From the NCBI GenBank assembly GCA_021775275.1, contig JAJFIE010000099.1, positions 1 through 8,660 of the forward strand: a stretch of DNA of 8,660 bases, read 5' to 3'. Source of the DNA: Rhodospirillales bacterium. Lineage in GTDB: Bacteria; Pseudomonadota; Alphaproteobacteria; Rhodospirillales; Casp-alpha2. This document shows positions 1-6,176 of the stretch, piece by piece (the stretch's first letter is position 1; each line of letters starts with the position of its first letter). The translations under genes were made by a program, and so were the position numbers. The notes under the pieces were generated by a model, which worked only from the letters and a program-made list of their open reading frames with translations, was not told the DNA's origin and did not search any database.

Positions 1-124
1 ATTGTGCCGTATGGCCAACTAACCCGGTTCGTTTGTGAGGTTATTCACCAGCCAGCAAGCGTTAGGGTTGAGGGATAATAGTTGACCCACCGCACCACAA
101 AGAATCATTGAAGGTACACAGATA

Positions 125-316
125 ATGTCATTCATATTTCCGTTGATCGGTGCTGTCGTGGGGGCTGCGGGTGGTTTTACACTCGGTGAGATGGTGCGTG
201 CCGGATATGGTGGCGCAGTCTTCGACATGCGTCTCCCGATATTGTTGGTTGGCGCTGTCCTTGGTTATTTTGTCGGGCGGTTGATCGCCGGAAAGTCGAG
301 TCACAACGAAGAATAA
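125..316 (+). CDS. Small glycine-rich two-span membrane protein, unknown function
   Basis: A 63-residue hydrophobic protein that I do not recognise as a named family. Residues about 4-22 and 39-55 form two likely membrane spans. Both carry small-residue (Gly/Ala) spacing of the kind that packs helices closely: GAVVGAAGG in the first and GAVLGYFVG in the second. A short Gly-rich linker with MVRAGYGG separates them, and the C-terminus is polar (GKSSHNEE). A GAAGG core is seen in many small inner-membrane hairpin proteins, so this is probably an inner-membrane hairpin. The start is the ATG at 125, with a weak GAAGG at 110-114 (10-nt spacing). It converges on the oxidoreductase gene with 45 bp between the stops, and I see no convincing terminator there. 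Codon use looks like real coding sequence. No enzymatic role can be assigned. Confidence 0.6.
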   Translation: MSFIFPLIGAVVGAAGGFTLGEMVRAGYGGAVFDMRLPILLVGAVLGYFVGRLIAGKSSHNEE

Positions 317-361
317 ATGTGCGGATGGATGCCTTCGTGCCCGTGACCGACTTAGCTGTGA

Positions 362-2326
362 TTATACTGCCAACCCTGCTTTAAACCCTTCAAAGACGGC
401 TTCTTCCGCTGTGCGGGGAGCGAGGCAATCCCCCGCCAGATGACACTCGATTCCAAGTGCTCGGACAAAGTCCTCCAATGGATTGACCGGAGTGTGGCCC
501 TGGCAGAGAACCAATGTATCCACATTCTCACAGATAACCGGTTCACCACTGGTTGTGTGTTGCAGGTAAACTGAATCCTCGTCAGCGCCGAATAGCCGGA
601 CGTAGGGGATCATCTCCACCCCCAGTTTGTGAAGGCGCCCAACGCCAGCATCGCGAACGTACATCTGAATGGTCTGTCCCGGCATATAACCATTGATGGC
701 CAGTCGTACCCGGCAGCCTTCCTCCGCCAGTTTTTCCGCAATGCCGATACCGATCCAGTCGGCCCGCCAGTCTGCGACAACGACGGAACCGCCAACGTTG
801 ACTACGTTACGCAGGACCTGCCAGGCATCGACCACCTGGCCATCCTCACGGCCTTCAAAGTCCGGCCACCGGGGCTCTGCTCCCGTGGCAAGGATGACCA
901 CATCGGGATTGTTCGCGGCGATGACGTCCTCATCAACAGAGGTGTTTTTTCTGACCGAGACGCCCGTCAATTCTATTTCCCGTTCCAGGTTTGTAACAAT
1001 CCCGCCAAATTCAGTCCGCGTCGGCAGCAACTGCGCCAGCAGGGTTTGTCCACCCAATCGTCCCGACTTTTCAAAAAGAGTAACATTGTGCCCGCGCGCT
1101 GCGGCCGTGACGGCTGCCTTCATGCCACCCGGACCGCCACCGACGACCATTATATTCCGGGATGTTGAGGCTTGCGATACGTCGCCATAGCGAACCTCGC
1201 GTCCGGATACGGGGTTCTGAATACACGAAATCGGATACCCTTCGTGGAAGTGTCCGATGCAGGCCTGATTGCAACCGATACAGGCGCGAATGTCTTCGGC
1301 CTTGCCGCTGTGCGCCTTGTAGGCCATATCCGGGTCGCAAATCATGGCGCGGGTCATACCACAGGCATCGGCATGTCCGTTCGACAGGATTTCCTCGGCG
1401 ATCTGTGGCTGATTGATTCGACCCGTGACAAACACAGGAATATCAGCACGGGCTTTTATGGCAGCGGCGAAGGGTGCTGTGTACCCTGTGTCGCACGACA
1501 TGGGCGGTACAATGTGAATAGAGCCGGTGAGGGTGGACGACGAGCCCCCGACGACGCTCAGGTAATCCAGGGCACCATCGCCGGCAAGGGCAGTGCAGAT
1601 TTCCAGCATATCATCAAGGCTTAAGCCGTCAGGGCTGAGTTCGTTGCCGGAAAGTCGCAGGCCGATGACAAAGTCATCACCGGCCTTTCTTCGGATGTTG
1701 TCTGCCGTTTCACGCACGAACCGCAGCCGGTTTTCGAAACTTCCGCCGTACTGGTCGTCACGCACATTGACGCCGGGGTTCAGAAACTGCGCAGGCAGAT
1801 AACCGTGACTTGCGACAATCTCGACGCCATCGGTTCCAGCTTCCTTCATGCGGCGTCCGGCATTGCCATAGTAATTAATAACTTCCTCAACCAGCCACAC
1901 AGGCATGGGACGAGGGACCACGTGGAAACGCTCGTTCGGGGTGGGTGAGGCGCTGTAGGAAACAGGTGCGGTACCATCTTCGGAGGCGACGATTTCCCGC
2001 CCCGGATGGAATAACTGCGAGATCAGTCCGCAGTCGTAGCCATGCAGCATATCCGCGAGCCGCATGTAACCTGGAATGCAGTCATCCGTATCGACCCGGA
2101 TCGGGTCGGCAACAAAGACAGCGCCGGGATGCACCAGCGCGACTTCGGTCATGATAAGTCCAGCCCCGCCCTGCGCCCGTGCTTCATGGTAGGCCAACAT
2201 ACGATCACCAATGATCCCATGGTCATTCAGATGCGTCTCGTGGCCGGTAAAAATAATACGGTTTTTTAACGTCAGGTTCCGGACGTTAAGAGGGGAGAAT
2301 AAATGTGGAAACTGGTCGTGTTGCAT
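362..2326 (-). CDS. Fe-S/FMN/FAD oxidoreductase of the OYE - trimethylamine dehydrogenase - dienoyl-CoA reductase family
   Basis: A 654-residue multidomain flavoenzyme. Residues 7-340 are an old-yellow-enzyme TIM barrel for FMN, with KNRI at 21-24, QLFHPGRE at 104-111, HGYLPAQFLNP at 174-184 and YGGSFENRLRF at 193-203. A four-cysteine cluster motif (C349, C352, C356, C368; C-x2-C-x3-C-x11-C) matches the 4Fe-4S site of this family. A C-terminal FAD/NAD(P)-like module follows: GGGPGG at 396-401, EKSGRLGGQ at 419-427, ATG at 480-482, AGD at 631-633. Length and layout fit E. coli FadH (about 670 residues), trimethylamine dehydrogenase (about 730) and N-methylproline (stachydrine-pathway) demethylases. 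The trimethylamine dehydrogenase cysteine that binds FMN covalently appears to be absent, since the corresponding stretch reads TGHETH. The reaction is therefore either oxidative N-demethylation or NAD(P)H-dependent C=C reduction; sequence alone does not decide. GGAG lies 10 nt before the ATG at 2326. Divergent from the dehydrogenase gene. Confidence 0.88.
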   Translation of the reverse strand: MQHDQFPHLFSPLNVRNLTLKNRIIFTGHETHLNDHGIIGDRMLAYHEARAQGGAGLIMTEVALVHPGAVFVADPIRVDTDDCIPGYMRLADMLHGYDCGLISQLFHPGREIVASEDGTAPVSYSASPTPNERFHVVPRPMPVWLVEEVINYYGNAGRRMKEAGTDGVEIVASHGYLPAQFLNPGVNVRDDQYGGSFENRLRFVRETADNIRRKAGDDFVIGLRLSGNELSPDGLSLDDMLEICTALAGDGALDYLSVVGGSSSTLTGSIHIVPPMSCDTGYTAPFAAAIKARADIPVFVTGRINQPQIAEEILSNGHADACGMTRAMICDPDMAYKAHSGKAEDIRACIGCNQACIGHFHEGYPISCIQNPVSGREVRYGDVSQASTSRNIMVVGGGPGGMKAAVTAAARGHNVTLFEKSGRLGGQTLLAQLLPTRTEFGGIVTNLEREIELTGVSVRKNTSVDEDVIAANNPDVVILATGAEPRWPDFEGREDGQVVDAWQVLRNVVNVGGSVVVADWRADWIGIGIAEKLAEEGCRVRLAINGYMPGQTIQMYVRDAGVGRLHKLGVEMIPYVRLFGADEDSVYLQHTTSGEPVICENVDTLVLCQGHTPVNPLEDFVRALGIECHLAGDCLAPRTAEEAVFEGFKAGLAV

Positions 2327-2436
2327 GAAAAAAATTCTCCGATCCTGGGAACATGATTACCTTGCTGACGATTTACAAAGATGTACACAGTCAATCGCGA
2401 AACGTCACCGGAAACAATGGTATTGATGGAGGAAGC
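2327..2436. promoter_or_regulatory. Divergent promoter region with a symmetric dyad (2366-2393)
   Basis: This 110-bp gap separates the divergent flavoenzyme and dehydrogenase genes and must hold both start signals. At 2366-2393 there is a two-layer dyad on one axis: TGAC-N4-TACA-AAGA-TGTA-N4-GTCA, with all eight arm pairs matching. That is a plausible operator for a dimeric regulator acting on both genes. No -35/-10 pair stands out in either direction; TTGACT on the minus strand (within 2389-2396) lacks a well-spaced -10. GGAGG at 2428-2432 is the ribosome binding site of the dehydrogenase. The regulator that would use this dyad is not obvious in the window. Confidence 0.4.
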
Positions 2437-3399
2437 ATGAAAATCGGATTCATCGGTTTGGGTAATGTCGGCGGTAAGCTGGCGGGCAGTCTTATTCGTA
2501 ACGGGTTTGACATCACCGTTCGTGATCTGGACAAGGACGTCGCGCAACGCTTTCTCGACCTAGGTGCGAAATGGGCAGGCAGTCCAAAAGAGATGGCAGA
2601 GAACTGCGACGTTGTGATCACATGCCTACCGTCTCCCGCCGCCAGTGCTCAGGTGATGGAAGCCGATGATGGCGTCATCGCTGGTCTGTCCAAAGGTAAG
2701 ATATGGGCCGAGATGAGCACGACCGATGAGTCCGAGGTAAAACGCCTGGGCGCGCTGGTAAAAGAAAAAGGCGCCGAACCCATCGAATGCCCGGTGTCCG
2801 GCGGGTGCCACCGCGCGGCGACTGGCAATATTGCGATCTTTGCCGGATGTTCGCGCCCGACGTTTGAACGGATGCTTCCCTTGCTGACGACCATGGGGCG
2901 TCGCATTCTGCACACCGGTGATCTGGGGAGTGCGTCGGTATTGAAGGTCATGACCAACTATCTGGCGACGTTAAACCTGGTCGGCCTCGGTGAAGCCATG
3001 ATGACGTGCAAGATGGCGGGAATGGATCTGAATACCACGTTCGAGGCCATCAGGATTTCATCCGGCAATTCGTTTGTCCATGAAACGGAAGGGCAGATCA
3101 TCCTCAATGGAAGCCGTGACATCAACTTCACCATGGATCTGGTGAGTAAAGATATAGGATTGTTCCAGGCCGTAGCGGACCGGCATGATGTGCCGCTGGA
3201 GCTTAACCCGATGCTGATTGATATCTTCAAGGACGGCGAAAAGCGTTACGGCCCCCGCGAATGGTCGCCCAATATCGTGAAGCGGATTGAAGAGGCCTGT
3301 GGCGCAGAGTTGCTTGCGCCGGGATTTCCTGCCGAGATGGTCGATGATGAGCCGGAGGAGCCTGGTTACGAGGTCATACCGCAAGGCAAGCAGGGATGA
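2437..3399 (+). CDS. Beta-hydroxyacid dehydrogenase, 3-hydroxyisobutyrate dehydrogenase family
   Basis: A 320-residue NAD(P)-dependent dehydrogenase of the 6-phosphogluconate/3-hydroxyisobutyrate dehydrogenase superfamily, oxidising a beta-hydroxyacid to the corresponding oxo acid. The N-terminal Rossmann fold has GFIGLGNVG at 4-12. D30 after the second strand (VRDLD) suggests NAD rather than NADP. The substrate motif CPVSGG is at 118-123. The catalytic lysine is K170, in SVLKVMTNYL with N174, and the KDIGL loop at 238-242 is conserved. After about residue 290 there is an acidic tail (DDEPEEPG) extending beyond the usual core of about 295 residues. The ATG at 2437 is chosen because GGAGG precedes it and family similarity begins there; an upstream in-frame ATG at 2353 would add 28 unrelated residues. 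Family members act on 3-hydroxyisobutyrate, L-threonate, tartronate semialdehyde and others; the substrate here is unknown. Confidence 0.88.
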   Translation: MKIGFIGLGNVGGKLAGSLIRNGFDITVRDLDKDVAQRFLDLGAKWAGSPKEMAENCDVVITCLPSPAASAQVMEADDGVIAGLSKGKIWAEMSTTDESEVKRLGALVKEKGAEPIECPVSGGCHRAATGNIAIFAGCSRPTFERMLPLLTTMGRRILHTGDLGSASVLKVMTNYLATLNLVGLGEAMMTCKMAGMDLNTTFEAIRISSGNSFVHETEGQIILNGSRDINFTMDLVSKDIGLFQAVADRHDVPLELNPMLIDIFKDGEKRYGPREWSPNIVKRIEEACGAELLAPGFPAEMVDDEPEEPGYEVIPQGKQG

Positions 3400-3405
3400 T
3401 GTGTT

Positions 3406-4254
3406 TTATGAGTAGAGTGAAACAGTTTGGTCGGCGCCTTCCGCAAAGGCCGCTGACTGATCTGCAAGAACCTTTTCATATAGCGCCATGGCATCGGCAT
3501 CAAACTCTGCTTTTGGCCCCGTGATCGGGATGAAGTTTCCGGTATCGTCTGAACCACGGAGCAACATTGCGTAGTCCCGTTTGGCGATCGTCTGTTCGAC
3601 CTTTGGAGTGATGTAGCGGATCGCCAGTCCAATGCGGCGATCATTGCTCGTGTTCGCTCCCGATGCATGGAAAAGCCTGCCGTGATGAAGCGACAGTTCC
3701 CCCGGCTGCAATTCGACGGAGACAGCGTCCGCTTCGTCTACATCGACGGCGATTTCCTGACCTCTGGTCAACAGGTTGTCGTCGGCGTAGGTGTCTTTGT
3801 GGGGCAGGAGGTTTTGCTTGTGGCTGCCCGGAACAAACTGCATGCAACCGCTCTCCGGGGTCGCGGCTGATAGCGCCAGCCAGGCGGTCACTTCGTCGTC
3901 TGTCGCCCCGATACCCCAGTAGGTCAGATCCTGATGCCATGAGACAACCTTGTCCGTTGCCGCTTCCTTGGTGAAAAACTCAGCGCTCCAGGCCAAAATA
4001 TCCGACCCCAGAACTTCCTCAATCACCGCCAGAATGCGTGGATCGCAGGCGAGCTGACAGGCGAATGGCAGCACGATGTGGGCGTTGACGCGGAGGTAAT
4101 TATTGAGGCCGCGTGGCAAAGAATGCGGATCGGCATAGCGGCGTTCCACGTCTTCCAGCCTTGCGCGCCACTCTTTGGCCTCGTGGGCGTCCATGATCGG
4201 AATCGGACAGCAAAATCCATCTCTTTCATAACGCTCGGCAATGGTGTCACTCAT
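3406..4254 (-). CDS. Phytanoyl-CoA dioxygenase (PhyH)-family Fe(II)/2-oxoglutarate hydroxylase
   Basis: A 282-residue cytosolic non-heme iron dioxygenase. H107-x-D109 (in SWHQDLTYW) and distal H196 (in GRLFHASGAN) form the 2-His-1-carboxylate iron site. R207, 11 residues after H196, is placed like the 2-oxoglutarate-binding arginine of ectoine hydroxylase EctD. The core PESGCMQFVPGSH at 133-145 is typical of PhyH proteins. Because D109 is present, not Ala or Gly as in halogenating relatives such as SyrB2, hydroxylation (possibly hydroxylation-driven dealkylation) is expected rather than halogenation. It is the third gene of the operon; its Shine-Dalgarno TAAGGA overlaps the desaturase stop, 9 nt from the ATG at 4254, which suggests translational coupling. 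It ends only 6 bp from the converging dehydrogenase. Substrate unknown; a small carboxylate or amino acid derivative is as likely as a lipid. Confidence 0.87.
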   Translation of the reverse strand: MSDTIAERYERDGFCCPIPIMDAHEAKEWRARLEDVERRYADPHSLPRGLNNYLRVNAHIVLPFACQLACDPRILAVIEEVLGSDILAWSAEFFTKEAATDKVVSWHQDLTYWGIGATDDEVTAWLALSAATPESGCMQFVPGSHKQNLLPHKDTYADDNLLTRGQEIAVDVDEADAVSVELQPGELSLHHGRLFHASGANTSNDRRIGLAIRYITPKVEQTIAKRDYAMLLRGSDDTGNFIPITGPKAEFDADAMALYEKVLADQSAAFAEGADQTVSLYS

Positions 4255-4266
4255 GCCTGTAGTTCC

Positions 4267-5238
4267 TTAACTTGCAGCAACCGACGCAGGGCGTCCCATG
4301 CTCCGCCGAATGACGGTGCTCAGGATCCGAAAATTGGTTGCAAATGCTCCGTGTTCGGGTTCGGGAAGCTGGTCGCCCAATTCTTTTTGTAGCGCCGGGA
4401 GAGCGTGGAACGGCACCTTGGGGTAGAGGTGGTGTTCAATATGATAATTGATGTGGCAATAAAGGAACCGGCCTAGCCACGTTGTGTCGAATGAGCGACA
4501 AGAGCGCCGGATGTCATGTTGGTCTTCCTCCATTTCTGCATGCTGAAGAATGGTGAAAAACTGCATGGATACGCCACCGGCAAGGCGCGGGATGACAAAA
4601 TAAGTCAGCAGGATATCCCATGCTGCAAAATACCAGGCGCTACCGACCAGGGCCGCATATACCGCAAGGAATATCCGGGAATCCCGACGTAATAGAGGGA
4701 GGTCCTGTTGCGGCATGTAGGAGCGGGTAAAGGCATCGTGTATGCCCAGGCCATTCAGGATCATATATTTGAAATCGTACACATACTGACCGAGATTGGA
4801 TATCTCCAGCAGCCATCTTTGTATGTTCAACGGCGTCTTGAACGGCATCTGGGTGTCGATGCCATTGATCCAGGTGTAGTTATGATGGCGCATGTGTGAG
4901 CGGAAGCGATGCGCCGGGTCTTCCAGATAGATCAACGATGAGATCCAGTAAATCGCCGCGTTGAGCCACTTTGTTTTAACAAACGTGCTGTGCGCGCTTT
5001 CATGACTGACGGCATAGGCTGGTACTGTCAGTACGGCGCCATAGGCGAACACAGCCAGAATGATCCAGTAAGAACCTTGGGTAAGATAAATCGCATATCC
5101 TGTCGTGCCGAGTAGCGCCGCCCAGATCAGCAGATAGCGAATGCCGGGACCATTCTTCAGTTCCATGAGGGAGCGAAGGGCCTTCGGATCAATTGTCACG
5201 CCCGATGAAATGGCGTTGGTCGGTTTGATATCGGCCAT
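4267..5238 (-). CDS. Three-histidine-box membrane desaturase/hydroxylase (fatty acid desaturase family)
   Basis: A 323-residue integral membrane di-iron enzyme of the fatty acid desaturase superfamily, which needs O2 and an electron donor. The histidine boxes are H79-ESA-H83 (HxxxH), H115-MR-H118-H119 (HxxHH) and H266-IE-H269-H270 (HxxHH), with an additional H233 in LQHAEMEED. Hydrophobic spans lie at about 35-52, 57-77, 93-105, 188-204 and 207-230, as expected for a four-helix scaffold with cytosolic histidines. The ATG at 5238 is preferred: upstream in-frame ATGs at 5274 and 5301 would overlap the aldolase gene, whose stop is 13 bp before 5238. Placement between an aldolase-like enzyme and a 2-oxoglutarate oxygenase argues for oxidation of a catabolic substrate, as in AlkB/XylM-type hydroxylases of the same fold, rather than membrane lipid desaturation. 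That functional reading is inference; no dedicated ferredoxin or reductase gene is in the window. Confidence 0.85.
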   Translation of the reverse strand: MADIKPTNAISSGVTIDPKALRSLMELKNGPGIRYLLIWAALLGTTGYAIYLTQGSYWIILAVFAYGAVLTVPAYAVSHESAHSTFVKTKWLNAAIYWISSLIYLEDPAHRFRSHMRHHNYTWINGIDTQMPFKTPLNIQRWLLEISNLGQYVYDFKYMILNGLGIHDAFTRSYMPQQDLPLLRRDSRIFLAVYAALVGSAWYFAAWDILLTYFVIPRLAGGVSMQFFTILQHAEMEEDQHDIRRSCRSFDTTWLGRFLYCHINYHIEHHLYPKVPFHALPALQKELGDQLPEPEHGAFATNFRILSTVIRRSMGRPASVAAS

Positions 5239-5251
5239 GACAACAAGACTC

Positions 5252-6028
5252 TCAGGTACGGTAGTCCGGTTCATCCCTGTCGAGGATTTCCTTGATCGCA
5301 TCCAGGTGGGCGACGGACATATTCTTATCGCCGGGATAGTCCTGCCACTGTGCGGCGGTTTTTTCTGCCACTTCGTGGGAAAGCACCTTCAACTCCCGCC
5401 CTGAGGACAGCGCGGTGATCAACGTCTCGCAGGCGCGTTCGAAGTAATAGAGTTCATCAAATGCATCAGCAACCGTAACACCGGTCGTCAGGACGCCGTG
5501 ATTTCCCATGAGCAAGATCGGCTTGTTTCCCAGCATTGTCGGCAGCCGTTCGGCTTCGTCACCCAGGCCCATACCATCGAATCCGTTATCTACGGCAATG
5601 CGGCCATAGAACCGTGCCGTATTCTGGTCAATCGCTGGCATGGAGGTATCTTTCAGGCATGCAAGCGCAAGGGCGTACTTGGAGTGCACATGCAACAGGC
5701 AGCGCGCCTGAGGTACTTTCCGGTGCATGGCGCCATGAATACACCAGGCCGTGTGGTCCGGCGCATTTGGCTGGTCCATGGTGGCGTCATCATTGGCATC
5801 AAGCAGGAGCAAATCGCTGGCGCGCATGAGGGCAAAATGCCGACAGTTCGGGTTGATCAGGAATTTTGAGCCGTCGTCGGAAACCGCGAGGCTGAAATGG
5901 TTGGCCACGCTTTCATGCATATTCAACCGGGCTGTCCAGCGGAATACCGCCGCAAGGTCCACGCGTTCCTGATAGTAAGGATCGTCTTCAATACCCTTGG
6001 CTTTGGGATTGAGGTTGGTGACAGCCAT
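5252..6028 (-). CDS. Class II aldolase/adducin-family protein
   Basis: A 258-residue cytosolic protein with the class II aldolase fold (FucA, AraD, adducin head). The metal site is visible as H113-V-H115 (in CLLHVHSKYA) and H177 (in MGNHGVLTTG), matching the three Zn ligands of L-fuculose-phosphate aldolase. The VANHFSL stretch at 41-47 corresponds to the conserved N-terminal substrate loop. Counting back 19 residues from H113, the position of the FucA catalytic Glu is A94 (in HTAWCIHG). This places it in the adducin-like subgroup, whose reaction is poorly defined; a retro-aldol, decarboxylation or epimerase step on a hydroxy-oxo acid is plausible. GGAGGG (complement of 6036-6041) lies 7 nt before the ATG at 6028, a strong site for the first gene of the operon. 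Divergent from the LysR gene. No kinase is present, unlike OtnK/OtnC sugar-acid loci. Confidence 0.87.
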   Translation of the reverse strand: MAVTNLNPKAKGIEDDPYYQERVDLAAVFRWTARLNMHESVANHFSLAVSDDGSKFLINPNCRHFALMRASDLLLLDANDDATMDQPNAPDHTAWCIHGAMHRKVPQARCLLHVHSKYALALACLKDTSMPAIDQNTARFYGRIAVDNGFDGMGLGDEAERLPTMLGNKPILLMGNHGVLTTGVTVADAFDELYYFERACETLITALSSGRELKVLSHEVAEKTAAQWQDYPGDKNMSVAHLDAIKEILDRDEPDYRT

Positions 6029-6094
6029 GGTTTTACCCTCCGAAAATCGGTGTGCTCATCAATCAGTTCTCCACTGTCGCTCCAAGTAGGGTCA

Positions 6095-6149
6095 AAATTC
6101 AAACGAGAAATTCATTGTCATGCACATAAGTTTTACTAATAGTGAATTT
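6095..6149. promoter_or_regulatory. Heptamer array, candidate LysR operator
   Basis: AAATTCA occurs at 6095-6101 and again at 6108-6114 in the same orientation, 13 bp apart. Its exact inverse TGAATTT is at 6143-6149, a perfect 7-bp inverted repeat with the second copy over a 28-bp gap. The array lies between the divergent aldolase operon and lysR, where LysR proteins usually bind. The inverted pair brackets the candidate lysR promoter, which would fit autorepression. Binding by this regulator is inferred from position only. Confidence 0.45.
6115..6143 (+). promoter_or_regulatory. Candidate sigma-70 promoter of the LysR gene
   Basis: TTGTCA at 6115-6120 (5 of 6 to the -35 consensus) is followed by a 17-bp spacer and AATAGT at 6138-6143 (4 of 6 to the -10 consensus). 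This predicts a transcript start near 6150 and a leader of about 27 nt, with AGGG at 6166-6169 before the ATG at 6177. A weaker opposite-strand pair (TTCAGC, complement of 6159-6164; TATTAG, complement of 6136-6141; 17-bp spacer) could serve the divergent operon and would face this promoter. Confidence 0.45.
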
Positions 6150-6176
6150 ATTCGTATCGCTGAATAGGGCAAACTG

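Noticed and set aside
1..78. Open plus-strand frame from the window edge to TAA at 76-78 (25 codons), possible tail of an upstream gene
   Set aside because: Too short to judge and without a motif. It could be a genuine gene end, but the window gives no support beyond the absence of stops.
82..108. TTGACC with AATCAT as a promoter for the 63-residue protein
   Set aside because: The spacer is only 15 bp and the predicted start would fall at or after the ribosome binding site.
317..361. Possible terminator between the small membrane protein and the flavoenzyme gene
   Set aside because: Only a short GC/TTCG-like fold without a T-run on either strand.
629..1624. Long open frames on the plus strand across the flavoenzyme gene (629-1168 and 1172-1624)
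   Set aside because: They are antisense to a gene with clear family motifs in every part, their translations are Arg/Ser/Pro-rich with no recognisable domain, and they lack ribosome binding sites.
2353..2436. Upstream in-frame start adding 28 residues to the dehydrogenase
   Set aside because: The extension is unlike the family, it crosses the dyad operator, and the ATG at 2437 has GGAGG just before it.
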